A stretch of DNA of 64,000 bases from Roseibium litorale. Its GTDB lineage: Bacteria > Pseudomonadota > Alphaproteobacteria > Rhizobiales > Stappiaceae. Each line of letters opens with the position of its first letter. Position 1 is the first letter of the stretch. The position numbers and the translations under genes were made by a program. Below are positions 46,369 through 56,860 of this stretch, piece after piece. The stretch covers positions 124,001 to 188,000 of the forward strand of contig NZ_JACYXI010000009.1 of assembly GCF_014842915.1 (NCBI RefSeq), written 5' to 3'. Below the pieces are notes generated by a model. The model had not been told where the DNA came from, did no database searches, and worked only from the letters and a program-made list of their open reading frames with translations.

Positions 46369-48270
46369 ATGATGAAGTGCGCCCTCACGCTTGGCGTATC
46401 CTTGGCCGCCATGCTTGCAGGCCTCAGCGCCCCCTCTTCTACAGCTCAGGCCTTCGAGCTGTTCGGCATTCATCTTTGGGGCCAAAAGACCGATACATCC
46501 CAGCAGGTTCCTGATCCGATCGACTATACGGTCCGCCTGGATATGAGCGAGACGGACACCAAAAGCCTTCGCGAAGATCTGGAAGCCGCCTCCACACTGT
46601 TCACCCGCAGTGATCAGCCTCCTTCAGGGGAAGCCGGACTGATCTCCCGCAGCCTGAGCGATCTGGACCGGCTCGTGGCGCGGCTCTATGCGCATGGCCT
46701 CTATGGCGGCATCGTTGATATCACCTTGAACGGGCGCCCCCTGCAACAGGCACTTGAAACCGGCGACATCCCCGGCAGCCGTCCGGTCGAGACAATCATC
46801 ACCGTCAGTCCCGGTCCCGAATTCACGTTCGGCCAGATTGCTTTCAAGGGTGACCTGCCGCCACAGGACGAAGGGTCAGAGACCTCCTTCGGACTGGTTT
46901 CCGGTGAAAGGGCTGCTTCCACCCGCATTCTCTCCGCCGAGCAGAAGATGGCGCTTGCCCTCAAGAAACAGGGCTATCCGAAAGCAGAAGTCTCGGGCCG
47001 GGACATTGTCGCGGATCACGCAACGAAGAAGCTGGACGTGACGCTGACGGTTGCCACAGGCCCGCGCGCCCGCTTCGGTGCGGTTTCCGTCAAGGGCACG
47101 GACGTGACCGAGCCGGACTTCGTGATCAGCCAGGCCATGATCCCGGTGGGAGAAACCTATTCGCCCGACGCTTTGGAAGCTGCCCGCAAGCGGTTGAACG
47201 AACTCGGGATCTTCTCCTCCATCCAGCTTGTGGAAGGCGATGTCGACCCGGCCACGGGCGATATGCCGATCACGATCGAGGTGACCGAGCGCAAGCGGCA
47301 TGTGATTGGTGCGGGCGCCACCTGGTCAAGCTCGGAAGGGTTTGGCGTCGAGGCCTATTGGCGCCGGCGCAATCTGTTCGGCCGCGGTGAACTTCTCTCC
47401 ATCGAAGGTTCCGCAGGCCATATCGGCGATGCCGGTGCCGACGACATGGAATACGCGGCCCGCATTGCGCTGGAAAAGCCCGGTGTCTTCGGCCCCCTGA
47501 CGAAATTCACGACGAGCCTCGGCGCCAAGCAGGAAGTGCCGGACGCCTACAAGAGCCGCTCGGTGACCCTGGACGGGTATCTTTCGCGGACCTTCACTGA
47601 CACATTGACAGGCCGCGCTGGCGGGGAGGTCTTCTTCGCCGACGAGGAAGATGCCTATGGCAAGGACAGATACCTGCTTGTCGGCATTCCTGCCGATCTG
47701 ACCTTCGACAACCGGGATGACAAGCTGGACCCGTCAAAGGGCATCTATGCGGCGCTTGCCATCGAGCCTGCCTATGACACGCTGCAGTCCCATGCGATGT
47801 TCTTCGTCAAGGGAACGGCTTCCAGCTATGTCGCCCTGGACGAGGCCAAACGGTTCATTCTGGCTGGCCGTGTCAGCGCGGGCAGCATCATTGCCCCCTC
47901 CGTTGATGCTGTTCCGGCCACCCGGCGCATGATTGCGGGCGGTGGCGGCTCAATCCGCGGCTACGCCTATCGCAACGTCGGCCCGCGCCTCAACGGCACA
48001 GTTACAGGTGGGCGCAGTCTTGTGGAAGCCTCCGCCGAGCTCCGGGTCAAGATCACCGGCACATTGGGTGTGGTTGCCTTTGTCGACGCGGGCAATGCCT
48101 ATAGCGATAGCATTCCGGATTTCTCGCAGCCGCTCAAGATCGGCACAGGCATCGGTTTGCGTTACTACACACCCATCGGCCCGCTGCGGGTGGATCTGGC
48201 CATGCCGCTCGATCCGGATAAGGACGATCCGGATTACGCGCTTTATGTGGGCCTGAGCCAGGCCTTCTGA
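46369..48270 (+). CDS. tamA: TamA, Omp85-family outer-membrane assembly protein
   Basis: A 633-residue outer-membrane protein of the translocation and assembly module. From the ATG at 46369 (AAGGGA adjacent) it starts with a signal peptide (MMKCALTLGVSLAAMLAGLS). Three POTRA-like units follow (roughly residues 45-290; for example PGPEFTFGQIAFKG, TGPRARFGAVSVKGTDV), then the Omp85 beta-barrel (about 300-633) with IAGGGGSIRGYAYRNVGPR and the terminal strand YALYVGLSQAF. It pairs with TamB encoded just downstream and helps place proteins or lipids in the outer membrane. Confidence 0.92.
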   Translation: MMKCALTLGVSLAAMLAGLSAPSSTAQAFELFGIHLWGQKTDTSQQVPDPIDYTVRLDMSETDTKSLREDLEAASTLFTRSDQPPSGEAGLISRSLSDLDRLVARLYAHGLYGGIVDITLNGRPLQQALETGDIPGSRPVETIITVSPGPEFTFGQIAFKGDLPPQDEGSETSFGLVSGERAASTRILSAEQKMALALKKQGYPKAEVSGRDIVADHATKKLDVTLTVATGPRARFGAVSVKGTDVTEPDFVISQAMIPVGETYSPDALEAARKRLNELGIFSSIQLVEGDVDPATGDMPITIEVTERKRHVIGAGATWSSSEGFGVEAYWRRRNLFGRGELLSIEGSAGHIGDAGADDMEYAARIALEKPGVFGPLTKFTTSLGAKQEVPDAYKSRSVTLDGYLSRTFTDTLTGRAGGEVFFADEEDAYGKDRYLLVGIPADLTFDNRDDKLDPSKGIYAALAIEPAYDTLQSHAMFFVKGTASSYVALDEAKRFILAGRVSAGSIIAPSVDAVPATRRMIAGGGGSIRGYAYRNVGPRLNGTVTGGRSLVEASAELRVKITGTLGVVAFVDAGNAYSDSIPDFSQPLKIGTGIGLRYYTPIGPLRVDLAMPLDPDKDDPDYALYVGLSQAF

Positions 48271-48488
48271 GGGAAACCCACTCTCACAGGTAAAGCTGTG
48301 ACCTGCCCTAGAGTAAAGTCGCTCGATAAGCCAGGGTATTCGAAACAGGGTGGCAGACAGGTATCGCCGGAGCGCAACCTCAACTGGATGCCATGTCCGG
48401 CCCCTAAGCTTTATGTTGCCCCCGTCCTTAATTGTCCCATACCTATGGGTTAAGGCTCAAACTGGCGAATCCGACGTTGAGGACCGTT

Positions 48489-51400
48489 TTGAAAAGACTT
48501 TTGAAAAGCCTTCTCTGGCTTCTGGCAATTCTGATTGTTCTCCCGGTTCTGCTTCTGGCCGCTCTGCAGGTGCAGACCGGACGCACGCTGCTGTCTTCCC
48601 TCGTCTCGGATCTCGCCTCTTCCGGGGACATGAAGATCACCATCACCGACCTCGGCCTGAGCTGGGGTCTTGATGCCCGTGCCCGCTCCGTTGCCATTGC
48701 CGACCGGGAAGGCCAGTGGCTGAGTGTCAACGGTGCCGAAGTTCTCTGGTCTCCCCTTGCCCTTTTGGGCGGACGGGTCGAGATCAACTCTGTCTCCGTC
48801 GACGATATTTCCATTGCGCGCGCGCCTCTGCCCGCAGCAACCAGCGAAGACACCGCAAAGGACACAGCCTCCAGCGGCTCGTTCCCGATCCTGCCCGGTG
48901 ACCTCAAGGCTCTGCGCATCAACCGGATCGCGTTGGGCGCGCCGCTTCTTGGAGAAGCTATTGAACTGATGGCCAGTGGATCGGCAGCCCTTGCCCGCAG
49001 CCCGCTTGAAGTCAGCGGCGCGCTTCATGTTGCCCGGCTTGGCGGTGAGGAAGGCACGATTGACGCAGATGTCGCCTTCCTGCCGGATGCCGAAACGCTC
49101 CGCTTCGACCTGACCGTTGCTGAGCCGCGCGGCGGCCTCGTTGCCCGGCTTGGCACCATGCCCGGACTACCCGCCGTCGATTTCAAGCTGACCGGCGATG
49201 GTCCCCTGAGTGACTGGACCGCGAAGCTTTCCGCGGCCCTTGATGGCCGCCAGACGCTGAGCGGCACGGCCCGCCTGACCGAGAACGCCACCGGACGCCA
49301 GCTGAGCGCGGACCTGAATGGCGAACTCGCACCGCTGCTGCCGGACCTTGCCAACGCCTTTTTCCTTGGCACGACAAATCTGAAGCTGACCGCCGGTCTG
49401 TCCCAGGATTTCATACCTGAAACCGGACAGATGGATCTGAGCACCCAGACGCTGCGTCTTTCCGCCGATGGCCGGTTTGATCCGGCGACAAGCCAGATCG
49501 ATGTCCGCTCCTCTCTTCATGCCGGGGCGGACGACGGCAACCTGATCGCGCTGGATCTACCGGAACGGCGGGTGGTCTTCGGCCCGGTCCAGAGCGATAT
49601 AACGCTCAAGGGCACGCTTGAGAGTGCCAGCTGGTCGGCAAAGGTCAATGCGGCCCAGCTCGGCACCACGGAAGGAAAGACAGAGCAGGTCACGCTTGAC
49701 CTGTCCGGCCAGTCTGCGGACCTGAGACCCGAAGCGCTCACCTCCGACTTCGCGCTCGAGCTTTCTGCGAGCGGCATCGCCTTGGCCGATCCCGCACTTG
49801 CGGCCCTGGGCGGCACAATTGCTCTGTCTGCCAAAGGAACGCTCTCGGGCACAGAACAATCGGCAACCCTTGCAGAAGGGGCATTGACCTCGCACCTGCT
49901 GGCGCTGACCCTTGGCGAAACCCGGCTTTCCCAAGACAAGGTGACAAGCCAGGGCACACTGCGCATTGATGATCTGGCGCGTCTGTCCAGCCTTACCGGA
50001 CAACAGCTCTCCGGCGGACTGACCAGCAGCTTTACCGCAGATCTGGACCCGCAGGCGCTCGCCGGAACGGTCACACTGGATGCAAGCGGCCGGAACCTTG
50101 CCGCCGGCATCGATGCGCTTGACGCGCTGCTGACCGGAGACACCAGCCTGAAGGTTGAAGCTGCTGCCAATGGTGCCAGCGACATGACGCTCACCTCCTT
50201 CACGCTGGCGTCCTCCGGCCTTCAGGCCTCTGGCTCCGGCTCGCTCAAGGATGGCAACGTTGCGGCTGAAGTCGAAGCAGCGCTGAATGACCTTTCCAAG
50301 GTCGACCCGCAAGTTGAGGGAGGCCTGTCCCTGACAGGTTCCGTGGATGGTGTTCTGGATGGCCCGGCGTTCAAGGCAGACCTCAGCTCTGAAAAGCTGA
50401 CCCTTGCTGGAACGCCCGTGGACGGTCTGACCCTTCACGCGGAAGGCGTCGCCTCCGCCCTCTCGCCGGAAGCCAATGTGACACTGAACGGCTCTATGAA
50501 GGGGGCCCCTCTCAAGCTTGATGCGGTGCTCAAATCCGAAAACGGGGTGGCCAGGATCGATCCTGTCTCCGCGGATATTGCCGGCAACAAGCTCAGCGGC
50601 CAGTTCCAGATCATGGACCTTGCAAACGCTCTTGAGACGCTGAAGGGCCAGCTGAAAATCGACGCGCCGGTTCTGGCCAGCCTGTCTCCTCTGGTTCTTA
50701 CCGAGATTGCTGGAGCGCTCGAAGGATCGCTCAATATTGCTCGGCAGGGCAGCGGCCCTCAGACCGTGCAGATCGACCTCAGCGGGTCCGGCATCAAGGC
50801 CGAAGGAAATTCTCTCGACAAGCTTTCCCTGAAGGCAACGGCGCGGGATCCCTTTTCCGTGCCGAAGATTGACGGCGACCTGGTCGCCGAGGGGCTGATT
50901 GCGGGGTCGACACCGGTCCGCAAGGTCACGTTGAAAGCCAGCAGCCATGGGCCGGAAACCGTCTTTGACACTACGGTGGACCTTTCCGCAGATGGCAGAG
51001 GCATGGATGGGCTGAAGGCGGCCGGGTACTTGACCCAGCTCGACAACGGCGGTTTCCGCATCGGGCTCGACAAGCTGGACGGGAGCTATCAGCGCCTTCA
51101 GACCAAGCTCAAGGCACCAGCGGAAATCACCTATGCGGATGGCAGGGCGACCCTTCAGGCGTTCGCGCTTTCCCTCGGCTCCGGAGACCTGAGCGTCAGC
51201 GGCACGGCGGGAGACCAGTTGAACCTGAAGGCTCAGTTGAACGCGGTTCCCCTTTCGCTTGCCAATGCCTTTGCACCGCAAGTTGGGCTTGGCGGCACGC
51301 TGTCCGGGACCGCGACGGCGACCGGTCCAGCCGCCTCGCCCGCCGCCACCTGGTCGGTGACGGCATCTAACCTGACCGCAGCAGTCCTGCGCCAGCAAGG

Positions 51401-52847
51401 GCTGCCTGCGATCAACGTCACAAGCTCCGGCAAGATGGCAGGACAAATCGTAACCCAGGAAACACGGGTCACGGGTCCGGATGGCCTGGCGGTGTCCATC
51501 AACGGCACTGTTGGTGCCAAGGCGCCCTTCCCGCTGCGCCTGTCGGTGGATGGAAATGCGCCGCTGGCCTTTGCCCGTTTGCCGCTGATCAAGGCAGGCT
51601 TTCGCGGTTCAGGCAGCTTCGCGATCACCGGCACGGTCGGCGGAACGGCAACAGCTCCCACCTATTCCATCTCGGCCCGCCCGAGAGAGATTTCCCTGAC
51701 CGATCTCGCCAGCTCACTCACCTTGCAGAACGTGACCGGCAGCGTTGATGCCACCCAAACTGGCGTGACGCTCTCAGCCCTCCGGGGCGAGATTGCCGCA
51801 GGCGGATCCGTCACCGTTTCCGGCACTGTCGGCCTTGGAGAGGGCCTGCCAGCCAATATCGACATCCGCGCCGATCAGGCCCGCTATATCGATCCAGGTC
51901 TGGTCAATGCGGTTCTGGACGCGACACTCAAGATCGAAGGGCCGCTGTCGTCGAGCCGTGAGGCCATGCTGGTCTCCGGCAAGGTGGCCTTGAACAAGGC
52001 GGACATCACGATCCCCGAAACGCTCCCGGGCTCGATTTCGCCTGTCGCCATCCGTCACGTGAATGCGCCCAAGGCCGTGCGCCAGCAGGTCAGCGAGTTG
52101 CGCGGAGACACCGGTGCCGGTAACAGCTCTGCTGGTCCTGCAAACCAGTCCCCCCGTCTGGACATCGCGGTCTCCGCACCTGGCCGCGTGTTCGTGCGCG
52201 GGCGCGGCATTGACGCCGAACTTTTCGGCGACCTGACCATCCGCGGAACGGCAGACGCACCGCAGGCCATCGGCGGCTTCACTCTCCGGCGCGGGCTGAT
52301 CGATATCCTCACCCGGCGCCTGACTTTCTCCCGCGGGCTGGTGACCTTCAATGGCACCCTGACACCCGCCCTCGACTTCCTGGCGACCTCGTCCATTTCC
52401 AGCACCACGGTAACGGTTGCGGTGAACGGCTATGCCAGCGATCCGGCGATCAGCTTTTCTTCTTCGCCGGAACGGCCACAGGATGAGGTGCTCGCTCTCT
52501 TGTTGTTCAACAAGGAAATGGGGACCTTGTCCCCAACCCAGATTGCCCAGCTTGCAGCCGCCATCTCGACCCTGACCGGAGGCAGCGACAACGGCCCGCT
52601 GGCCCAGTTGCGAAAGTCCCTGGGGCTCGATGCCATCGACATCGACACGAGTGGCTCCGATGGTCCGACCATCGGCGTCGGCAAGTACATCAATGACAAT
52701 ATCTACCTCGGCGTCGAGCAGGGCACGTCGGACGGCAACAGCCGGGTCAAGGTTGACATTGATCTCAACCGCGGGCTCAAGGTCCGCGGCGAGGTTGGGG
52801 CCAATGGCTCATCCAAGGCCGGTATCTTCTTCGAGAAGGAATACTGA
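48489..52847 (+). CDS. tamB: TamB, inner-membrane-anchored translocation/lipid-transport protein
   Basis: A 1452-residue AsmA/TamB-family protein. From a TTG at 48489, with GAGGA six bases upstream, it begins with an ideal signal anchor (KRLLKSLLWLLAILIVLPVLLLAAL). The frame extends to a TTG at 48432, but that adds a non-homologous piece. A long periplasmic beta-rich part follows, ending in the TamB C-terminal domain (DUF490) at about residues 1130-1450, with GGFTLRRGLIDILTRRLTFSRG, LLLFNKEMGTLSPTQIAQLA, and a C-terminal IFFEKEY. It bridges inner and outer membranes with TamA, from whose gene it is separated by 218 bases. Confidence 0.92.
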   Translation: MKRLLKSLLWLLAILIVLPVLLLAALQVQTGRTLLSSLVSDLASSGDMKITITDLGLSWGLDARARSVAIADREGQWLSVNGAEVLWSPLALLGGRVEINSVSVDDISIARAPLPAATSEDTAKDTASSGSFPILPGDLKALRINRIALGAPLLGEAIELMASGSAALARSPLEVSGALHVARLGGEEGTIDADVAFLPDAETLRFDLTVAEPRGGLVARLGTMPGLPAVDFKLTGDGPLSDWTAKLSAALDGRQTLSGTARLTENATGRQLSADLNGELAPLLPDLANAFFLGTTNLKLTAGLSQDFIPETGQMDLSTQTLRLSADGRFDPATSQIDVRSSLHAGADDGNLIALDLPERRVVFGPVQSDITLKGTLESASWSAKVNAAQLGTTEGKTEQVTLDLSGQSADLRPEALTSDFALELSASGIALADPALAALGGTIALSAKGTLSGTEQSATLAEGALTSHLLALTLGETRLSQDKVTSQGTLRIDDLARLSSLTGQQLSGGLTSSFTADLDPQALAGTVTLDASGRNLAAGIDALDALLTGDTSLKVEAAANGASDMTLTSFTLASSGLQASGSGSLKDGNVAAEVEAALNDLSKVDPQVEGGLSLTGSVDGVLDGPAFKADLSSEKLTLAGTPVDGLTLHAEGVASALSPEANVTLNGSMKGAPLKLDAVLKSENGVARIDPVSADIAGNKLSGQFQIMDLANALETLKGQLKIDAPVLASLSPLVLTEIAGALEGSLNIARQGSGPQTVQIDLSGSGIKAEGNSLDKLSLKATARDPFSVPKIDGDLVAEGLIAGSTPVRKVTLKASSHGPETVFDTTVDLSADGRGMDGLKAAGYLTQLDNGGFRIGLDKLDGSYQRLQTKLKAPAEITYADGRATLQAFALSLGSGDLSVSGTAGDQLNLKAQLNAVPLSLANAFAPQVGLGGTLSGTATATGPAASPAATWSVTASNLTAAVLRQQGLPAINVTSSGKMAGQIVTQETRVTGPDGLAVSINGTVGAKAPFPLRLSVDGNAPLAFARLPLIKAGFRGSGSFAITGTVGGTATAPTYSISARPREISLTDLASSLTLQNVTGSVDATQTGVTLSALRGEIAAGGSVTVSGTVGLGEGLPANIDIRADQARYIDPGLVNAVLDATLKIEGPLSSSREAMLVSGKVALNKADITIPETLPGSISPVAIRHVNAPKAVRQQVSELRGDTGAGNSSAGPANQSPRLDIAVSAPGRVFVRGRGIDAELFGDLTIRGTADAPQAIGGFTLRRGLIDILTRRLTFSRGLVTFNGTLTPALDFLATSSISSTTVTVAVNGYASDPAISFSSSPERPQDEVLALLLFNKEMGTLSPTQIAQLAAAISTLTGGSDNGPLAQLRKSLGLDAIDIDTSGSDGPTIGVGKYINDNIYLGVEQGTSDGNSRVKVDIDLNRGLKVRGEVGANGSSKAGIFFEKEY

Positions 52848-52864
52848 GCCACCAGCAGGCTCAG
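52844..52864. terminator. Hairpin spanning both stop codons of tamB and the dehydrogenase gene
   Basis: CTGAGCC (52844-52850) pairs with GGCTCAG (52858-52864) around seven bases. The left arm includes the tamB TGA and the right arm the opposite-strand TGA of the next gene. It has a T-rich flank on the plus side only. Confidence 0.5.
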
Positions 52865-53871
52865 TTTCCGCCCGCGAGCGCCCTGATCTCGGCAAGGATC
52901 GGGCCGGGAATGAGAAGGCCTTCGTGCCCTGCCTTTTCCCGCAGGCCGAAACGCTTGCTGCCGGGAACACGCGCGCCTTCTGCGCCTTCAACGGCGGCCA
53001 TGAGTGTGGCGATCCGCTCACCATAGGCGCCAAGAGACGACAGTCCCGGATCGATCGCGATGATAACCTGGCCAAGATCCGGAGCCTCGCCTTCTCCGTT
53101 GAAGAGGCTTGAACTTTCAAAGCCGAGACTTGCCCCAACGAGGCAGGCGCCGAGCACTTCGATCATCATGGCAAGGGCCGCGCCCTTGGCCTCTCCGATC
53201 GGAACCATGGTTCCGGCCATGGCGGCGGTGGCATTGGTGGTCGGGTTGCCGTCCACATCCAGCGCCCAGCCTTCCGGAATGGCGCTGCCGGTCTTTTCCG
53301 CTGCCATGATCTTGCCTCGGGCGACCTTGGAGACCGCAAGGTCAATCACCAGCGGCTCACCGCCCGGAACCGGCGCGCCGAAGGCAACCGGATTGGTGCC
53401 AAAGAGCGGCTTGCTGCTGCCCCAGGGGGCGATGGACTTGGTGGTGTTGCCGAAGACGAAGTTGACCAGCCCCCTGGTGGCCAATGCCTCGCAATGAGCA
53501 CCCCCTTGGCCGAAATGGTGGGACCTTGCCACCACAGCCATTGCAATCCCCTGAGACCTTGCGAGTTCCGGCAGGGCCTCGATGGCCATCTCAAAGGCAG
53601 GATAGGCAAAGCCGAGACCCGCATCAATGCGCAGAATGCCGGGCGCGGTCTTTTGCATTTCCGGTTTGGCAAAACCGTTGACCTTGCCGGTTCTGGACTG
53701 AGCTGCATAGGAAGGGACGCGTGAGAGGCCATGGCCGCTTTGCCCCGAGGCTTCTGCGGCCACAAGGGCACGGGCAACGCTGGCAGCATTTTCAGCACTG
53801 GTCTTGCTGGCAACGAGGGCGGAAACGATCAGGTCATGCGCCTCTTGCAGGGAAAGTCTGTTGTCGGACAT
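52861..53871 (-). CDS. Malate/L-lactate dehydrogenase family (Ldh_2) oxidoreductase
   Basis: A 336-residue NAD(P)-dependent oxidoreductase of the Ldh_2 / ureidoglycolate dehydrogenase / sulfolactate dehydrogenase family, which is unrelated to classical LDH. Typical blocks: EASGQSGHGLSRVPSY, VVARSHHFGQGGAHCEALA with the catalytic His, APWGSSKPLFGTNPVAFGAP, VIDLAVSKVARGKIMAAEK, PEGWALDVDGNPTTNA, and GAALAMMIEVL. The substrate (malate, lactate, ureidoglycolate, a pyrroline or other 2-hydroxy acid) cannot be assigned. It is convergent with tamB. Confidence 0.85.
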   Translation of the reverse strand: MSDNRLSLQEAHDLIVSALVASKTSAENAASVARALVAAEASGQSGHGLSRVPSYAAQSRTGKVNGFAKPEMQKTAPGILRIDAGLGFAYPAFEMAIEALPELARSQGIAMAVVARSHHFGQGGAHCEALATRGLVNFVFGNTTKSIAPWGSSKPLFGTNPVAFGAPVPGGEPLVIDLAVSKVARGKIMAAEKTGSAIPEGWALDVDGNPTTNATAAMAGTMVPIGEAKGAALAMMIEVLGACLVGASLGFESSSLFNGEGEAPDLGQVIIAIDPGLSSLGAYGERIATLMAAVEGAEGARVPGSKRFGLREKAGHEGLLIPGPILAEIRALAGGN

Positions 53872-54001
53872 GGATCTCGGCAGTCAGTCGAAAAGGAAGG
53901 ACCGTGTTGATACCACGGCACAACCGCCCGGGCGAGACCATCCTTTCAGCGCTTGCGGAAGCAGACTGCCGGAAAACTAGGCGAGAAAATCAGGCGGGAG
54001 A

Positions 54002-56806
54002 TCAGGCAGCCTCCCGCAGCCTGCGCGCCAATTCCTCCGATGACATGGGCCGCCCGAAAAGGAAGCCTTGACCGATATCGCACCCCAGCTCAATCAGCTG
54101 TTTCTGCTGCGCCGGGTGCTCGATCCCCTCTGCCACAACATTCATGCCGAAACTTGCGGCGAGGTCGACCACTGTGCAGATGATTGCCGCCTGAGCGGGA
54201 TCCTCGCAGACCCTGTCGACAAAGCTCTTGTCGATTTTGATCTTGGTGAAAGGAAACCGGGGGATGTAGCCCAGCGACGAATAGCCAGTGCCAAAGTCAT
54301 CCAGCGCCAGGCCGCAGCCGAGCCGGTTCAAAGCCATGATCTGTTCGGAAACACTGTCCCCGCCCTGGATGAAGAGCGACTCCGTCAGTTCGAGATCAAG
54401 ACCCGCTGCCGGAAATCCGCTTCGCGACAGAGCGTCGCTGACCGCGTTCGCCAGTTCCCCGTCCGTGAATTGGACAGCCGAGACATTGACGGCAAGCCTC
54501 AACTTCCGGGGCCAGCTTGCCGCATCCAGCGCCGCCTGACGGAGCATCCACACGCCGAGCTGCCGGATCTGTCCGCTCTGTTCAGCGATCGGAATGAACT
54601 CTGCCGGAGAAATATAGCCGAACTCCGGATGGTCCCACCGCATCAGCGCCTCGGCACCAATAATCCGGCTTGTCTTAAGATCTACAAGTGGTTGATAGAC
54701 TGCCCGGATACGGCCCTGCGGCAACGCCTTTGCAAGGTCCAGTTCAAGGCGCCGGCGGCGCTCGAACATCACATGCATGGACGGTTCGAAGCGGACCGGC
54801 AGACCTCCGCCAAGCTTCCGGGCAAAGGAAAGGGCTGCTCCCGCGTCTCTCAAGGGAACTGCAACGTCCATCTCGTCCGTGTCAACCAGGCAGTATCCAA
54901 GTGTGATACCGGAGTGGATCCGGCTGCCCTCAAGCTCATACTCAGCCTCCAGTTCCTCAACCAGCCGCGCTGCTGTTCTGACAACATACGTCTCGTCCGG
55001 CTCGTTCCAGACGCAGGCAAGGCAGTTGTCTCCAATGGTTGCCAGAAATGCTCCCTCGCCAGCAGCCTGAGCAAGCCGCGAGGCCGCAGCCCCGCGCAGG
55101 AGATCCCCGAAGGAAAAGCCAAGGGATGCCACCGCCTCGTCCAGATCATCAAGCGAGATCAGTGCCAGGCTGAAGACACCGGAGACGTCCTCTCCTCCCC
55201 CACACAGGCGCTGCAGCTGCTCTTCCAGCCCAAGCCGGTTTTGAAGACCGGTCACCGGATCATGGCTTGCCAGATAGCCAAGCCGGTCCATGGCCTTGCG
55301 CTGCATGGTCACATCGCGGCAGGTCAGAATGGCGAGGCTGACTTCCTGGGTCTGACTGCTGAGCCGCCCCTTCAGCACATCCACCTGGGACATGGGCGTC
55401 ACCACATATTCAACGACCTTGCGGGCAGTCTCCCCGCCGCCCGCTTCCACTTCCTGCCGGACCGGAAGCCAGTCCTGCTGAGGGCCGCTGCTCAGCACCT
55501 CCTCGAGATCCGTCCAGATCTGCTCCGGGACCACTGTCCGGAGGCATGTGCCCGGCTGGAGATCTTCTCCCCAAATTGCCCGGGCGGAGCGGCTGGCAGC
55601 CCGGACGATGCCCCCCTCGTCAACCAGAACGATCCCGTCAAAACTGTCTTCAAGAACACGCGAAACAAGTCGGCGGTTGTTCTGATTATGGATTTCCGTC
55701 ACCCGCAAAAGAATCCGGTGCACCCCAACCTGGCGCAGAGCCAGACCTGCAGCGAGAACTAGAAGGGCCAGTTGCGCACAGGCGGTTTGCGGGAGAACCG
55801 GTGTCCGGGACTGAAGGATCAGTGCGGCAGCTTCCATCATGGGCGAAAGGCACAACAGCAGTGCCAGCCTGACGCGCCAATCGACGTTCCGCAGCGCCAG
55901 GACGCCCAGACCGAGAGCCAGCGCAGCAAATAGAAAAAAACCTCCCCCTGCCGGGATGAGAGCCCGGTCCTGGGCAATGGATTCTGCTGCGAGAGCCTGG
56001 ATCATCCCTCCGGATAGAATGCCATGGACCGGGACAGAAAACAGATCCCGCAATTCCTGGGCACTTGCAGCAATCAGGACTTTCTTGCCGGCGACCTGAC
56101 CGGGATCAAACCTGCCGTTGACAACATCCGTCGCGGAGAGGGTCCCGAAGCCCGAAATGTCGATGCTGTAGTCGATCCAGAACGTGGCGCCGGGAGCTCC
56201 GCTTTTCCCGCCGATCAGGGCGGCAAGGGAGGGAATGGCTTCCCCATCGATTGTCTCTCCCCACTCGGCGCGCCAGACCGCTCCATCCTTTTCGATAGGA
56301 ACCATGACCGTCGCGGGCCAGGCATGCTCGAGAAACCGGGGCAGAGGCCAGCTGACCAGCATGGGATCCGTTTTGCTGGATTGCAGGTCAGGCACCTGGC
56401 GGAAAACGGCGAGATCAACCGCGCCGTCCGCCCGCTTCAGCATCGCCTCGAAATAGGCATCGTCCACCGCGTTGGAGGCGCTGCTGAAATCGATATCGAA
56501 GCCAATTTCAGCGGCTCCGGCATTCAGCAGAATATCGGTCAGTTGCCCGTGAATACGGCGCGGCCATGGCCAAACACCAACCTCGGAGAGACTGCGTGCA
56601 TCGATATCGACGATCACCACATTTCCCGTCGCCGGCCGGTCCAGCAGCGCAAAGCGTTGCTTGGATAAAAACCGCTCCACAGCGGGAAAGCCGCTGGTGA
56701 AATGACCGCACACCACTGCCCCCAGCAGCAAAGCAACAATTGCCAGCTGCAAGAGAGACCCCAAACGAGTCATGCTGGTCCAGTTGAGCGGAGGATAGCG
56801 CTTCAT
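54002..56806 (-). CDS. CHASE2-PAS-GGDEF-EAL protein, probable cyclic di-GMP phosphodiesterase
   Basis: A 934-residue membrane protein. A membrane segment (about 14-36), periplasmic CHASE2 domain (about 38-280; VVIVDIDARSLSEVGVWPWPRR), three membrane segments (about 285-365) and a PAS-like domain (about 380-500) are followed by GGDEF and EAL domains. The GGDEF site is degenerate (IGDNCLAC replaces GGDEF), so it should not make cyclic di-GMP. The EAL site is complete: GAEALMRWDH, NVSAVQF, LELTESL, LDDFGTGYSSL, KIDKSFV, EGIEH and GQGFLFGRP. The ATG at 56806 is used. It lies 54 bases after the FecR-domain gene. Confidence 0.88.
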   Translation of the reverse strand: MKRYPPLNWTSMTRLGSLLQLAIVALLLGAVVCGHFTSGFPAVERFLSKQRFALLDRPATGNVVIVDIDARSLSEVGVWPWPRRIHGQLTDILLNAGAAEIGFDIDFSSASNAVDDAYFEAMLKRADGAVDLAVFRQVPDLQSSKTDPMLVSWPLPRFLEHAWPATVMVPIEKDGAVWRAEWGETIDGEAIPSLAALIGGKSGAPGATFWIDYSIDISGFGTLSATDVVNGRFDPGQVAGKKVLIAASAQELRDLFSVPVHGILSGGMIQALAAESIAQDRALIPAGGGFFLFAALALGLGVLALRNVDWRVRLALLLCLSPMMEAAALILQSRTPVLPQTACAQLALLVLAAGLALRQVGVHRILLRVTEIHNQNNRRLVSRVLEDSFDGIVLVDEGGIVRAASRSARAIWGEDLQPGTCLRTVVPEQIWTDLEEVLSSGPQQDWLPVRQEVEAGGGETARKVVEYVVTPMSQVDVLKGRLSSQTQEVSLAILTCRDVTMQRKAMDRLGYLASHDPVTGLQNRLGLEEQLQRLCGGGEDVSGVFSLALISLDDLDEAVASLGFSFGDLLRGAAASRLAQAAGEGAFLATIGDNCLACVWNEPDETYVVRTAARLVEELEAEYELEGSRIHSGITLGYCLVDTDEMDVAVPLRDAGAALSFARKLGGGLPVRFEPSMHVMFERRRRLELDLAKALPQGRIRAVYQPLVDLKTSRIIGAEALMRWDHPEFGYISPAEFIPIAEQSGQIRQLGVWMLRQAALDAASWPRKLRLAVNVSAVQFTDGELANAVSDALSRSGFPAAGLDLELTESLFIQGGDSVSEQIMALNRLGCGLALDDFGTGYSSLGYIPRFPFTKIKIDKSFVDRVCEDPAQAAIICTVVDLAASFGMNVVAEGIEHPAQQKQLIELGCDIGQGFLFGRPMSSEELARRLREAA

Positions 56807-56860
56807 AATCAAGTCAGGCGCATCAAATCAATGGCTGAACTTCGGGAGAGGTCACGAGAT

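Noticed and set aside
49557-51446. 629-codon minus-strand frame
   Set aside because: Lies inside tamB on the other strand; composition is typical of a shadow frame and no domain is visible.
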